Of a stretch of 64,000 nt of DNA, positions 30,101-43,429 are shown one piece after another. Every line of letters begins with the position of its first letter. The first letter of the stretch is position 1. This stretch comes from Arctopsyche grandis (taxonomy: Eukaryota; Arthropoda; Insecta; Trichoptera; Hydropsychidae): the NCBI RefSeq assembly GCF_051622035.1, contig NC_135358.1, forward strand, positions 8,349,001 through 8,413,000, given 5' to 3'. The notes under the pieces were generated by a model. The model had not been told where the DNA came from and ran no database searches. It saw only the letters and a program-made list of their open reading frames with translations. The translations under genes and the position numbers were made by a program.

Positions 30101-33100
30101 ATGGAGGACGGCTCCGGCTCCGGCTCTGGCTCGGGCTCGGCCTCCGGCTCGGGCTCGGGCTCCGGCTCCGGTTCGGGATCAGTGTCGGGCTGCGGGTCGG
30201 GACAGGGCGTCGGCTCGGGCTCCGGCTCCGGCCCTCCCCCGAACGGCGCGCTCGTTCTCACCGACAAGGGCGGCGACGAGCCTCGCCCCCAGCCCGACTA
30301 CTCCATCCCCGGCATCTTGCACTTCATCCAGCACGAGTGGGCGCGCTTCGAGCTGGAGCGCTCGCAGTGGGAAGTCGACCGCGCCGAGCTCGAGGTGACC
30401 CCCTCCCCCCTCGACTACCCCCCCCACCCCACACCCGCCCCGCTCTTACCAAACGTCAAACGTCTTGCTTGCAGGCTCGCATCGCGTTCCTGCAGGGCGA
30501 GCGCAAGGGCCAGGACAACCTCAAGAACGACCTGGTCCGCCGGATAAAGATGCTCGAGTACGCTCTCAAGCAGGAGCGGGCCAAGTTTCACAAGTTAAAG
30601 TACGGCGTGGAGCTGCAGCAGGGAGACGTCAAACCGCCGCCACCCGAAGACGGCGAGCCCGAAACAGAGTTGCCCCCGAGTCTCACGTGGAGGCAGGGCC
30701 GACAACTCATCAGACAATACTTTGAAGTAACGTTCTTCCTCAATATACACACACACACACACACACACACATATACGCTCGATTGATCCTGACTTTATAT
30801 TCTTTTGTTATCAATTTACAATACTATTCTCATTGTAGGTCAAAATCACTCAAGCTGTGTTCAACCGTGCTATTCTCGCGTTAAAGCCTTACAAGTATCC
30901 CTAGAGATATGAATAATGAATGCCCTACTTCTTTGTTAATCCGACTCATTTCTATCGGCACAAAATGACTCGTGATTTTTTTTTTTTTGTATATTTTAAA
31001 CACTACATATTAATGAATTTGCAATATTACTTGATGGTCCTTTTTGGTTGAGCCACTCATGTAGTATGCAATACAAATGCACTTGATAATTTCCTTTTTT
31101 TTTTTGTTTTGTTTTGTTTTGTTGATTTTTAACCTGTTCATTATTGAAAATGTATCTATTTTTTTTTTGTCCATTTGTCACAACTCAAATGAGTCATACG
31201 TTTGAGTCACAAATTGAACACGTATGATGGGCCAACTGTTCTGTGGGGCCTCTAGGAAATATTATAAACGAGACCCGTTACTACTTACATCAGCTGGATA
31301 GGAAAAGTAGGACTAAGAGTTAATATAGATAAGACTAAATTACTGAATAATAAGTATTGCATGCCCGCCATGGACATTAGACAATAAGACGGTAGAAGTA
31401 GTTGAAATTTTTTTTATCTAGATCACATCATTGACATGTTCGATGATATTGTTGTGTAGGGGTGGGTGGAGGATCCAAGTAAAAGGCCAACAGTCGTTTC
31501 ACAGCATTTATTGATGATTCAGGAGATATACGCACTGTCACTGCTCCGTCCAGAATGACATGATATCGCCTACGTACCGCCTTATAAAGGGTAGATCTCT
31601 CAGGACGCCTAATCTGTTTACCTGTTGTATAGTCACGTATTCGGATATGTATTTCCACGACATTGGGTCTCCCCGTACCGATTCTGAGAAATAACTAATA
31701 ACGGTCATTGTTTAGTCTAAATGCACTTAGAGTCCAGATATAATCCTTCAAAGTAAGTGCATGCATTAAGTTAATCCGATAACAGATATCCGTTGGTCTA
31801 AGTGCAATTCGCTCAATCCGCGGCGTACGTAACAATATAAAGACGTGAGAAATTAGTATGGAGTGCATTCGGGCGAATGAAAGCCGTTTTCAAATCTAAA
31901 ATGCCATTTTGTCGAAAGAAGAAGATCTTCAAATCAATGTCTTGCCAGTGATGATGTATGTATACGGAATGTGGACATTGATCAGTAGAATGCTGCATAA
32001 AGTACTCAAACATGCTCGGCATAAGTAGGAGAGATATAAAACGGAATATGTGGGTGAGAAGTATGATAAGGGTAGTTGATATAATGGAGAGAATAAAGAC
32101 ATTGTATTAACTATAGGTGGGTCACATAGCTAGAAGAATGAATAATAGGTGAACAAAAGAAGTGGTAGAATGTAGGAGGGTGGAAGGAAACCACGCGTTA
32201 GATGGGTTGGTGAAATTAGAAAAATGTGTGGGATGAGAGTGGCCCAAAACAGAGACGAATGGAAGCGAATTGGAAAGGTCTTCATCCGACAGTGAATAGC
32301 AAAAAACTGTAAATTAGGATTAGTATTTTGATTTTATGATGGAAATATGTCACTTCTGATCACGGCAAAGCTTTTCAGCTGCTCGTGTGCAAATATATAA
32401 ATATAATACTCGTCTCTTTTTGAATCATTAAATAAATATCATCTGGGCCGACTCATAAATTTTCAATGTGTTTGCAATCCTTTCTTTCAAAAATAAATGT
32501 GTATTCAATTTAAATAAAGAATTTTGTGAAAATAAATGCACAAATTTATTTTCATTGGAACTGCGAAGTAAACAACAGCTGATGCAGTTCGTACTAAAAA
32601 GTACCACAAAAGACTTTGTTAAAAACAATAACGTTATACATTTCTACCCATAGATAAAGAGTTGTATTTGTGTTAGTTGCAAGTTTTGACGAGATAAATA
32701 CTATTTTTATAAAAATTTCAATGCACAGGGTTTGTCCGAATCTCGATGAAGCAACATTTGAGCTGAGCCTGTATGTAAATATGTAGTTACGGTATTGAAA
32801 ATTTTTTGCAAAATTTAAACGGAAATATATATAAAACAGATTAACGAATTGCTCTACTCGTATTAATGCTGACATTATGACTAAAGTTTGGAATTATCTT
32901 TTGTTATTACAATAAATTCTTTGTTTTATTTTGTGGTCACTCTACGTATAAAATAACAGAGTGAAGCTAATAATAAAAAGCTTGTAATTAAAATAATTCT
33001 TATATTAAAGGATTGTTATAAATGCTGATGCTCCTCTATTTACTGCAGTTTCAGACAATTTTTCTTAAATGCTTGTTACTTGAAATGATATTCAAATAGA

Positions 33101-35431
33101 AAATATACATATTTCAGTAATATTGATCAATGCATTTAAATATAATTTATGTGCAGTAATCAAATTATTTTATAATTTGAATTCATTTTCAATCTGATTA
33201 TGGTTTATCATTGATAAACTTATTGATTGTGGAGAATGTGATATTTATTATAATTAATCTACCTGAAAATATCATTTCAATGTTGAAAAAATTGTTAGTT
33301 TTTATTGTTTAGTTTTTCTATTACGCTGCATGTACATATTTTTAAATATACATAATATGCCAACTACTTTGATACTTGGAACAAGATAAGATTGCTATAA
33401 TAATAATTATTCGATGGACATTTTTTAAATGCTATGTATATGTGAAAATAATATATTTATATGTATGTATGACTTTCAGGAAATAGGATATGCTGAAACT
33501 GTGTTGGACGTTCGCTCAAGTAGAGTTCGTACTCTACTGGGACTCAACAATATCCCAGATCAAGATGATAACATTAACACCAACATGAATGGGAATGAGA
33601 CTAATAAAAGAGGACATGATACTCAAAGTTAGTCAGTTTTAAAAAATTATATGTCTGAAATTTAGTATATGTATTTTATTTTTGGTAACGATTTATCAAT
33701 TTATGTTACAGTTATGAAGGATAGCTTACTTTTTGTTTTATAATTTCAGTACGACGTTCTCAAAATACAGTAAAAAAGGGTCAATTTGTCGGATCTGGTG
33801 GACAAAATAATGATTCCTCCATGATGTTGGATAGTGAAGCAGCTGTAATAGCAAATTTTGAATTCCTCTCGGGGCAAGACATAGATGTAGATGACATGGA
33901 AGATTTAGAAACTAAACAGCCATCAAATATGGCAATGAATCAAGGTTATTCATTGTTTGGATTAGATAATAGAAATAACACACTCTTTATGAAATTATTT
34001 TAGTTAGGATATTTATAACCAACGTGTTTTATTTAACAATTTATTACAGATGAGGTTGATGTTGAAGCGGAGGAAGTTTTAAATGAATTGAACCTTTTGA
34101 CCAGTAATGCAGAAGAGTATGGTGTGAAATCAGACGATTATGGTATTTTTTTTAACACATGGATGTCGGATGCACTTTGTATGAAATAGAATTTCATTAC
34201 TGTTACATTAAATATTTTAATTATGTTTGAATAGGAGGTGGAGGTTCAGGTGGTGATGAAGAGTCTTTGGCTCTTGGTGAACTAGCCCAACTTTCAGTAA
34301 CAAATGAGGCTGATGCATATGATCTTGTTTTAACTAAAGTTTCTTTTCGAAAAACCTGGAATGCTAAATATACATTGAGATCACATTTCGATGGTGTAAG
34401 TAATAAATGATTTAAATATCTGTAGAATCGAAAATAATTTTCATTCAAAAGAAATATTTTTCGGTCTTTCATTGATGTATATAAACATATTTAGGGTACA
34501 TTCTTGTTTATTTCAGGTTCGAGCGTTAGCTTTTCATCCAGTGGAACCAGTGCTGATAACAGCTTCAGAGGACCATACATTGAAATTATGGAATTTACAA
34601 AAAACTGTGTCGGCAAAGAAATCGGCTAGTTTAGACGTTGAACCTTTATACACATTCAGAGGTCATCAAGGTGCTGTTCTTTGCTTAGCAATGGATATAG
34701 GAGGTCATAAATGTTGGTCGGGTGGATTAGATGGTGCAGTTCGCACCTGGAATGTTCCTCCACCTACAATCGATCCATATGACGCTTACGAACCACATGT
34801 TATGGGTCCAGCACTTTTAGGACATACCGATGCTGTGTGGTCTTTATCACACTCCCATCGCCGTTTGTTATCTGCGTCGGCTGACGGAACTGTACGTCTA
34901 TGGAGTCCTTATAATTCACAAACTTTGGTATCCACGTTGCGATCGGAAGCTGATGGAGCCCCCACCTGTGTCGATTTCTGTGCAGAAGGCACTCGTGCTG
35001 TTGCGTCATTTCAGAGTGCCAACACTGTGATATTTGATTTGGAAACAGGTAAACCAGTTATGAGACTCGAGGGAGAAGGTTGTGGAGCATCTCGGGTTGT
35101 ATCACATCCTTCCTCACCTCTCACGATCACTGCTCACGATGATCGTCACATTCGTTTTTGGGATAATGATTCAGGTCAGTTAGCGCATTCGATGGTTGCA
35201 CATTTGGATGCCGTCACTAGTCTGGCTGTCGATCCAAACGGCTTATTTTTACTTTCTGGTAGCCACGATTGTTCCATACGCTTATGGAACCTTGACAACA
35301 AAACGTGTGTACAAGAAATCACTGCTCATCGTAAGAAATTCGATGAAAGTATTCTTGATGTAGCATTTCATCCTACACGACCTTACATTGCAAGTGCTGG
35401 TGCTGACGCACTCGCTAAAGTATTTGTTTAG
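30101..35431 (+). CDS. Cka: striatin (Cka), STRIPAK scaffold
   Basis: Regulatory B-type subunit and scaffold of the STRIPAK PP2A complex, acting in JNK, Hippo and cytoskeletal signalling. Seven exons: 30101-30394, 30475-30726, 33480-33627, 33750-33944, 34050-34142, 34235-34395, 34517-35431; 685 aa. The N-terminus is a Gly-Ser tract. Then comes the striatin signature ([20 protein letters not shown]), containing a caveolin-binding-like FIQHEWARF, and a coiled coil ([20 protein letters not shown]). A middle acidic linker follows. The last exon encodes the WD40 propeller ([63 protein letters not shown]). I prefer the ATG at 30101 (GGCCATGG context) over 30044, which would add 19 residues. The first two exons are very GC-rich. 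Intron 2 (2.75 kb) holds a LINE relic and a solo LTR. AATAAA is at 35694-35699. Confidence 0.93.
31262..32310 (+). mobile_element. decayed RTE-like LINE (family X) in a striatin intron
   Basis: Broken frames read, in order, [12 protein letters not shown] (31315), FYLDHIIDM (31410), [20 protein letters not shown] (31840), [20 protein letters not shown] (32020) and [20 protein letters not shown] near 32190. These are the RT palm/thumb and C-terminal blocks of insect RTE-like LINEs. Stops and frameshifts are numerous. A solo LTR (31450-31784) splits it. Confidence 0.65.
31450..31784 (-). mobile_element. solo LTR inserted in the LINE relic
   Basis: 335 bp, TGTTGTGTAGGGG to CCGATAACA, flanked by the 5-bp direct repeat GATAT (31445-31449 and 31785-31789). 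On the minus strand it has ATCAATAAATGCTGTG, a polyadenylation signal, so the LTR is oriented opposite to striatin. The 76-aa minus-strand ORF lies inside it and is not a gene. Confidence 0.8.
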
Positions 35432-36753
35432 CTGCAATGTTCAATTACAAATCAAAGCAAGTGGTTCGTGTTTTGCTTGGCTGGTTCTTGATATACTACA
35501 TTTTTGTTTTATTTTGTGTAATTTCCATGGCAAAGCTTTTATTTTGTTGAATACTGCTGATTGATATGTTTGAGTATTTTCTTAATTATTAAAACATTTT
35601 ATATGTACCGCTCACATTAGTGATTTTATTTTGTATTTAAATGTTGATGAAACTTAGGAGTGTTTTGGATGATATTTATTGACATTGTATAAAAATAAAG
35701 CAATTTGTAGATGATAGATAGCATACAAGTTTAGGCCGAGTGAGTGCCGCGTAGTGAGGTGTGTCATATGTAGCTGTATTGATCCACCACCTTCCATCTT
35801 CATGTCGTCTCACTGCCATTTTTTATCATGTGATCGCTTTTCTGATCTTAATGTTAAGGTGGCCTAAAGATGGCTAGACAGATTGTGCAAGTTAAATTCA
35901 TTTCTATTGAAATATATACAGTATCTGAGAAGATATATTTGCGGTGACTAGTTATATGAATAAAAAGTCTATTGTAAGGCATTTCCAAAAATTAACTAAT
36001 GAAAGAAACACTTCCTCGATTAGTAGTATGACATGTATATCAATATAATATGTGTAAATTTCATCATAGAGAGATACACATTATTCAATAAATAATTACT
36101 GAATTAATTAGAGTTCGGAAGCTATGGAGAAGAGTATTAAAATTTGCGGATAGGAATCTTTAGTCAAAAATCTTACAATGTTTTCGAGTGTAAAAAGGCG
36201 TCTTTTAGTGTTACAATTAATCGAACCTTTTTCTACATATAACTAAGCACCTTCTATTTGATATACAGTTTGTGCCACAAAGAATATCTGAAATGTTGTT
36301 TTTAAAATTGTCAGTGGTCGTAGCTGTGAGAACCATTTTGTGGCACAGATTGTATGTTCATATACAGATGTTAGAGAATGTGTGAGTTTAAATGGAATCT
36401 GTGAAGCCATTAATTTGTACCAATATTAACAGTCACACCGAGCCACCGGGTACATGTTGAAATATTTTTTGCCTTACAAGGTTTTTAATGTTGAATTATT
36501 GAAGTGATGTCATTTATTTATTTAATATTGAAGGCCTTGGAATGATTTTCATTCTGCAAACTGATGGCAATATGTATATCATGATAAATAGTTTAGTATT
36601 TATTGTTTATTAACTACTTAACACAATTATTTTACTTTTAATATGAAGGGTATTTGTGTATCAGAAATTTTACAACAGCTATTGAGTTAGCAACTACTTT
36701 GATGGTTCATAGAATTTTTCGTAATACTTTTGGTCTTGAAATTTAATATTTAA
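35432..36753. other. striatin 3' flank
   Basis: After the AATAAA at 35694 no gene is seen. A hairpin at 36262-36357 is listed under findings. Confidence 0.4.
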
Positions 36754-37291
36754 CCCTTACTGAACAGAATTTAAGTATAGATTAAAATTTTGGGTACACG
36801 TTAATAAATATGGATGGATATACAATACAGTCAGCACTCTATTATCGAAAGGAATTTTCAATTTGCAAAAGCGAAATCATCCGATATGTAACAGGGAATT
36901 TTCTAAAATGTTGATATTTGAAAAGTTCTCGATATAGTACAAAAACCATCGAAAACCGAACGTTTTACGTGAATGTTCCGAATAGAAACTTTAAAAATTC
37001 AATCTGATAAATGAGTCCTGACTGTAATAGTTTAGACTCTTGTTGATTTCAAACTTGCAATAATTATATATTTATAATATCCGGTTTGCTTATTAGATAA
37101 ATTACTATGTAAAAATTTCTCATTTTATCGTAAGTCCTTAAAAAAAGAAATAAAGTTTTGTATTAGCTTTTTGTACTTCACGTATGTGTATATAAACATT
37201 TAATTTGAACATAATATAATGTGTAGGCTTGCTGTTCCTGTCCATGACTATACAGAACGATTGTACTAAAAAATCTAATACCCAGTAAGGG
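36754..37291. mobile_element. piggyBac-like MITE (TTAA), family 1
   Basis: CCCTTACTG at the left and CAGTAAGGG at the right, each bordered by TTAA (36750-36753, 37292-37295). 538 bp, non-coding. Exact TTAA duplication with CCC-starting termini is the piggyBac signature. Confidence 0.65.
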
Positions 37292-40200
37292 TTAACGTAG
37301 GTATTCGTATAATATCTGACACTACAGGTGCGAATTTACTGGTTGAAATTTTATGGTATTGTTTTTGTCGGTAAATGTTTCATATCATGTCTTCTATTCC
37401 ATAGTTAGAAAAAGTTTTTGACAAGAGTTAAATTGTGGGGTATACACACATGCACACACACCCGGCAGGCTTTGACCAATTTCACACGATCACCGAAATA
37501 CGTGTCCGTGTGAGATCTGCCTTACCGTTCTTGCTCTTGGTGTATTCGCTGGATTCATTACAAATTGTTTTACATTATGTGCTGTAGTAGCTATACATTT
37601 GAAAATGGGAAATACTTATTGGAACCATTTCTTTCATTGTCAAACTTTTATTATATTAACTACAAATATTATGGAATTGGCCAATAGGAAAAATTACACT
37701 ATGAAAATGCCTGTACATAGCTCATGGCAATCGTTCTATGCGAATGAATAGATGTTGTACTTTAATGTTTCAATCTCATATACGTAACATTCCCATCTCG
37801 TTGATATATAAAAATTACCAGATTAGTCGTGATTAATGAAACATCATACTGTGTAAATCTTATTTCTGGGGCTTGAAATATTTTCCATAAAAAAAATAGC
37901 AATACATGTATGTATTGATCACTCTTGTAACTTATAGTTAAGCGGTTGGTTAATATTTATCGAGAGGATATATTCTTATAATATGTAATATAACAGTACA
38001 ATTATCATGAGCTATGTGTTTACATAGACAAATTTTACAGTTCACTCCACTGACCACCTCTGCTTTACATAATTAAAAAAATGTTCAAGTATTTAATAGA
38101 AATTTGTTAAAATTACTCGACAAAATACAAACTTCAGTGTAAGACGTCTTAGATTGTATCAAATCTTACAACACACGAGTGCTGTTGAACATTAAAAGAA
38201 TATAAGAATCTCTATCAAGATGCTGCTATCTTAAATTGCAAATAGTTTTGGTCGGTATAAAGTTGTAAGTGTGACTTTGTGTCAATCGCGTTGGTTATTT
38301 AGTTAATTCGCTTACGAAACTAAAGCTTATACGTACTGGGTTTTTGTTAAGAGCTTACAAAATAATAACGCTGGAACTAAATTGTAAATAATAAATATAC
38401 ATTAGGAGTGTATTTCCTGTAGAAAGCTATTTCATCTAAAGGTTTTTTAATGGAAAATGTTAGTGTATTCAGTGTAGGTCCATCTTAGTATTCAAATGTA
38501 GATTAATCATTTGAAAAGATTGCCTCCTTATGTCCACGACGAGGACGAATCCAAAAAGATGTTTTCGATAAGCTTTGTCAAACCCGCTAATCATGAGCTC
38601 TAATGCGTATTCAGATTTGAATTTCAAAGTATTTGTACAGTAACCTTATTACATACAACATGCACCCATAGAATTGTGTGTTCTGTGTGTATACATATAG
38701 CTCGTAAAAAGTAATCTAAACATATTGGTTATGTGTGTTTGTATTCATCACTTAAAATAATATACATACTCGTTGATTAAATCATAATGAAACTCGTGAA
38801 TAATTTCTAATACTTAAATCACTTTGTGTTATGTAAGTGCAAGGACGTATTAGTTAGTGTACGCATACGCATACGTGTACACTGGAATGCAGGATTTTAC
38901 ATGATGGTCTGCGGTTTGATTTATTGTCTTGTAAAAAAAATTATTTAATCATAATGGATGAACACTGGTATGTTTTTTTTTTATTATGATTACTTTTATT
39001 TAGATAAGATTTTTATATGATCTACCATATTGTGATTTCAGGTTTAACTGAAACTTATTATTTAGGGCATTGTAGTCGTCAGATGTTTGAGATTAATCAT
39101 TTATAATTTTTCACAAATGTAATAACACTACATAAGACGATGTATATTTGTAAGATTATGCAAGTAAGTCACATTATTTCGAATGTGTAAGGTTAATTAA
39201 TCTGTAGTGAATTTGTGTACACATACATATTTATATACAATATACATACATACATACATACAGTTTCAATATATTTTTAATTGAATTCAACTGCGAGAAA
39301 TAAGTTTCTATTCGTTATGTGGTTTTTAAAGGGTTTTGTAAAACACGAAAAGTACCTCATGTAATGTCACGTTTATTCTAAACATTTTGCTGTCATTTTT
39401 TTATTGTTGTAATACGATCTTTTTTTTATTAGTAATGTTTTATTATGTGTTTTGGGCACTTTATTTCATGATTGTTTGAACGTAAATCTGATATTTACAC
39501 GCCGACTTTTATTAACAAATGAAATACAATATTGCAGCTAAAGTCGATGAAAAAAATAACCATACATATTATGTGATCTTAGAAATTGCTTTAGCCAAAT
39601 TTTAAAAATGTTCTTTTTGAAAATTTTATTTCTATTTTAGTTTCAATATGAATTGCTTATCCCAAGTCAAATGAATATGTGTTTTATTATAATATATATA
39701 TTATTATTGTGTAATGTAATATACTTCCTTTATAAAATTAAGCTCCGTACATTTAATTGGCAAACTGAATTTTGTGCAGATTACAAAACTGTTTTTCACA
39801 GACTTTTTATACAAAATGGATTTCATTTATTTCTATGAAAAAATAACACTTCGGTAATTATTGTATAAATATATTTATCTTGAATATTCAAATCGTCTTT
39901 TTATTTATTTTGTTATTTTGTAGATGTTTTGTTTAACTTTCAAATTTTATAAGTTGATGAGTTGACATCTTTAAATAAATATTAAAGAAGTCATCTGCTG
40001 TAAAAAGTTTTGAAGGTTTCATTATGAACATGAATGCTTTCATATATTTTTTAAATATGTAATAACACCAGATAAAGAACAATTCATTAATTCAATATTT
40101 GATAATGATAATCTTATTTATGTTAATTTGGCTTCGGTACCGTTCTACAAACATTAGTCGTACACTGAAAAAGCTGTGAACAAACAGTTGATAATCTTCA

Positions 40201-41387
40201 CCCATGACTTACATACCTTTTAAATATTTGAATTACTTTAGCTTTATTATAATATACCTATAATTTTTGTCTACAAATGTTTCATAGTAAATTGATGTGA
40301 AAATAATCTTTTAACGATATTGTAAATATTTATGAAAATCATTTTTATTTTATTCTTTGTATTTATTTATAGGTATAATATAGATAGATTTTTATCGAGA
40401 CTAAACTATAATTGAATTTAAAAGTACATTTTATTATTTTAAGCTTCACCATTTTATTTTTTAAATGAACTATGGCGGAATCATAAATTCGGTTTCCGTA
40501 ATTGGTAGACACCAGAGATGGACTTATATTTTGTGCACCGGTAATCGTTCGATTTCCAAATATCATTATTGTTTTCAGTAAAGCTTAACGAAATCATATA
40601 ATAATTTGGAATTGGAAACATGATTCTTATTTATGCAAAAAAAGTATGCATTCGGTGAAATAATCTATATATTACTTAACCATTCTTAGATTTTTAATAT
40701 AAAAAAAGATAATATTTGTATAAAGCATACGGTAATATACATATTTTTATGTATATCACACTTATTGTTTATCCTTCCTGTTCAAATTTAATAAATAAAT
40801 CATAAATACATTTATCTTATGTACTCATTTTTATAATTAAGTATATTTCATTACCCAAAACTGTGACGCATGTATATAAGGTTAACGTAATAAAATATCT
40901 TTATGTATATTTCAATGCACTTTATCAATATCCAAACATTTATCCTCCATTTCATTGCAAATTAAAATAATAAAATGAAACAATTTTTATATAATTTTGT
41001 ACGAATATGCAAGCTAATTACAATTGTGCAATGTCAAAAATACAGTGCTGTAATCCTCCGGAGTTAGGCTACTGAATTCTAAAGTGTATATGAATGTACA
41101 GATCTATTACATACAAATAGAATTAATATATATATCATAAATAAATTTCTTATATGTTGATAGAGATTTTTTATATCTAATATTCTTTGTTTAAAAATAG
41201 CCCTTTAGAACTTTTATTGGTGTATTATCCTGGTAATGGTGTTTATACTGAATATAATTCAAAAAGTAACAATTTGATTTATGTAGGTAGATATATATGC
41301 AAATGAGTTTAACTAATTAATAAAGTAAAATGTTTTATTAAATATTGCAATATAGAGTTGCCAAGGTAAACGGACTACTAGTAATAT
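37292..41387. other. 4-kb gene-poor AT-rich stretch
   Basis: Only short, AT-driven ORFs. It has a CATA tetranucleotide run near 39236-39262 and many poly-A or poly-T tracts. It may be intergenic or an extended striatin 3' UTR. I see no exon with a recognisable family match on either strand. Confidence 0.4.
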
Positions 41388-41575
41388 GTGAACCGGTCGC
41401 TCTAGATCGGTCACACATGATCACCCGTCACTAAAACTGGTCACACCCGAAAATTAGTCACGAAAAAACTGCTCACAACCAAAAATTCGACCAATTTTTA
41501 ATTTTTGGGTGTGACCAGTTTTTGTGTGACCGGTGATCACGTGTGACCGATCTAGAGCGACCGGTTGTCCAGTGA
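41388..41575. repeat. foldback palindrome rich in GGTCAC motifs
   Basis: ACCGGTCGCTCTAGATCGGT (41392) pairs with ACCGATCTAGAGCGACCGGT (41547), and GTGATCACG/CGTGATCAC-type pairs follow inward. The interior repeats GGTCACAC several times. Non-coding. Confidence 0.7.
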
Positions 41576-41808
41576 CCTACTTACTGATCGTGTATTTCAA
41601 TTACTTACGGGTTTATCAATGCGAACTAATTAAAGGATTAAAGGAATATTAACGTGGAATTAGAATTTTTAACAAATATGTTTTGATTCAAATGGTTTTA
41701 ATAATTTTCTTTTTTTCCAGCAAGATCAATACAGAAGAGAAAGTATGTTTACTCAAATTTTAAACATAACATGAAATGTAGTAATTTATGATTTTGTTTG
41801 ATCTGAAG

Positions 41809-41890
41809 CGTCATTTCAGCTTTTTTCAGGAAAGGAGGAAGGTTAAAAATTTAAGAGGTGTTGTCTTTCTAGAGGGGGAGGGGGGGATAT
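41809..41890. repeat. decayed hAT-like fragment
   Basis: GCGTCATTTCAGCTTTTTTC and later TCTTTCTAGAGGGGGAGGG parallel 23692-23765. Confidence 0.35.
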
Positions 41891-42349
41891 ATAAAGTAAT
41901 ATATTCTAAAATTAAATGAATAAATAAGAAGACTGATTTTGAAACTATAAGTTAACAATATTGAAAAAAAGGATGCATTTCCGGGATTAGCAATTCCTAT
42001 GTTTGGTTTCTCCCGAACACTTAGCGGAAGCCAAAGCTGTTTCAAAACAATAAATATGAGCTTCATAAAAATTTTCGATGCACATATGTATTTTTCCGAG
42101 ACAAACATAAGCAATAATACAATAATAGGCGGTTCTTTCTAACAATTCATTTCGTAAGATAAACAAGTTCTACAAATATCTCTCGAGCAAGCCAATCAAT
42201 AAGACAAGATATATTTGGGAATCATTTTTTTCCAGGAAAAGATCAACATGTTAATATGTACCTGTCGCAACGTTTTAGATAATATCAAAATTTTATTTTC
42301 TGTTACCTTAGTTTATAAGTGATGAATATCGATTTCATCACTTCTAAAC

Positions 42350-42412
42350 TAAGATATTTTAGTGTCTTTTGGGCGAGCGCTTTGTGACCAATAATCACAG
42401 AACCGTTTTTTC
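42350..42412. repeat. dispersed repeat B, copy 3
   Basis: TTTAGTGTCTTTTGGGCGAG, CGCTTTGTGACCAATAATCA, CAGAACCG; same order as at 42-110 and 27746-27800. It sits next to a small hairpin (about 42310-42353, TTAGTTTATAAGTGATGA paired with TCATCACTTCTAAACTAA). Confidence 0.5.
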
Positions 42413-42628
42413 AAACGAAAGCGTGTTGAAATCGAACTCGTATTGGGAGAACGACCCAACATTCTAGACTGGAAGGTAATACGGGACAATTGTGCGTGAG
42501 ATTCATTCAGAAATCGTCTACCTCCACTTCTAATCATAGAGCTTGTACACATTCAAGTCGTTTTATCATTTTTCGAGTTTGTGCCGTAAGATGGACTCGA
42601 AATTTACAGAGTTGCATTATTAGATTAA

Positions 42629-42867
42629 CCACTTAGTCGCCACGCGTTTGTAGAAAACGATTCGATTATTTTATCATATGTGTTCATCGCCAACCCTCGA
42701 CACTACCTCTTGAATATACATATGTATTACAAACTAACGAAACTTTTTTCAATTTCATTAGTATCACAGGATATTTTTACCAAAATTAATTTCGAAATTA
42801 AAGAAAAAACCAAAATTAATTTCGAATTGATTAAATACGAAGGAGTGCGCTCGTGGCGATGAAGTGG
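42629..42867. mobile_element. TTAA-flanked MITE, family 2
   Basis: Termini CCACTTAGTCGCCACG and CGTGGCGATGAAGTGG are inverted with two mismatches, with TTAA on both sides (42625-42628, 42868-42871). 239 bp, non-coding. Confidence 0.65.
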
Positions 42868-42887
42868 TTAATTTTTGACTTGAAACT

Positions 42888-43288
42888 TTTTTTTAATTTT
42901 ATTTTATTTATTGAAAAATCAACAGACAATAAGATGTAGAAATGCATAAAAATACAGAGTAAATATATAACATCCGAGTCCAATTACAGATTTTTACAAA
43001 GATAAATACAAGATAAACAAATGAAAAGGAAAAGAATAAAAGCTATACCATGACTAAATAGCACATTGCATAACTAAACTAAAGTGTCGAAATATTGGAA
43101 AAAGGTTATAAAATAGAATAGAAGAAGAAATGAATCAATCGGTCAAGATTCTCTTGATGTTAGTCCTGAATTGATGTAAGGAAATACCGAGTAGATCAAC
43201 CTCATTCAGCTCCCCGTTAAACATACGATAAACACGCTGCAGATAAGAATATTTTTGGGAATTGGTATTGAAAGGAACAAGTTTCTGC
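42888..43288 (-). mobile_element. LINE 3' fragment
   Basis: The minus-strand frame from 43288 reads QKLVPFNTNSQKYSYLQRVY then RMFNGELNEVDLLGISLHQF, resembling the C-terminus of Jockey/CR1-type polymerases, ending at a stop near 43135. An AATAAA and an A-rich tail follow towards 42890. 5'-truncated. Confidence 0.5.
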
Positions 43289-43429
43289 TACTAACCGACA
43301 ATATGTTGTACATTTTAAATTCTGAAAGAATTAAGCTTTCTAGTGTAGGGCGGATTAAAGGTTTGGACCGTTTCCCGGCCTATGGAAATTCAGTTGTATT
43401 TTGAAGAGGATCTTTATTACTCGATTAAT

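Noticed and set aside
29642-30267. Long minus-strand ORFs rich in Pro-Glu, Arg or Ala opposite striatin exon 1
   Set aside because: Antisense shadows of the GC-rich Gly-Ser microsatellite; no start context, splice signals or family.
31428-31658. 76-aa minus-strand ORF in striatin intron 2
   Set aside because: Contained in a solo LTR with clear TGTT...AACA ends and a GATAT target duplication.
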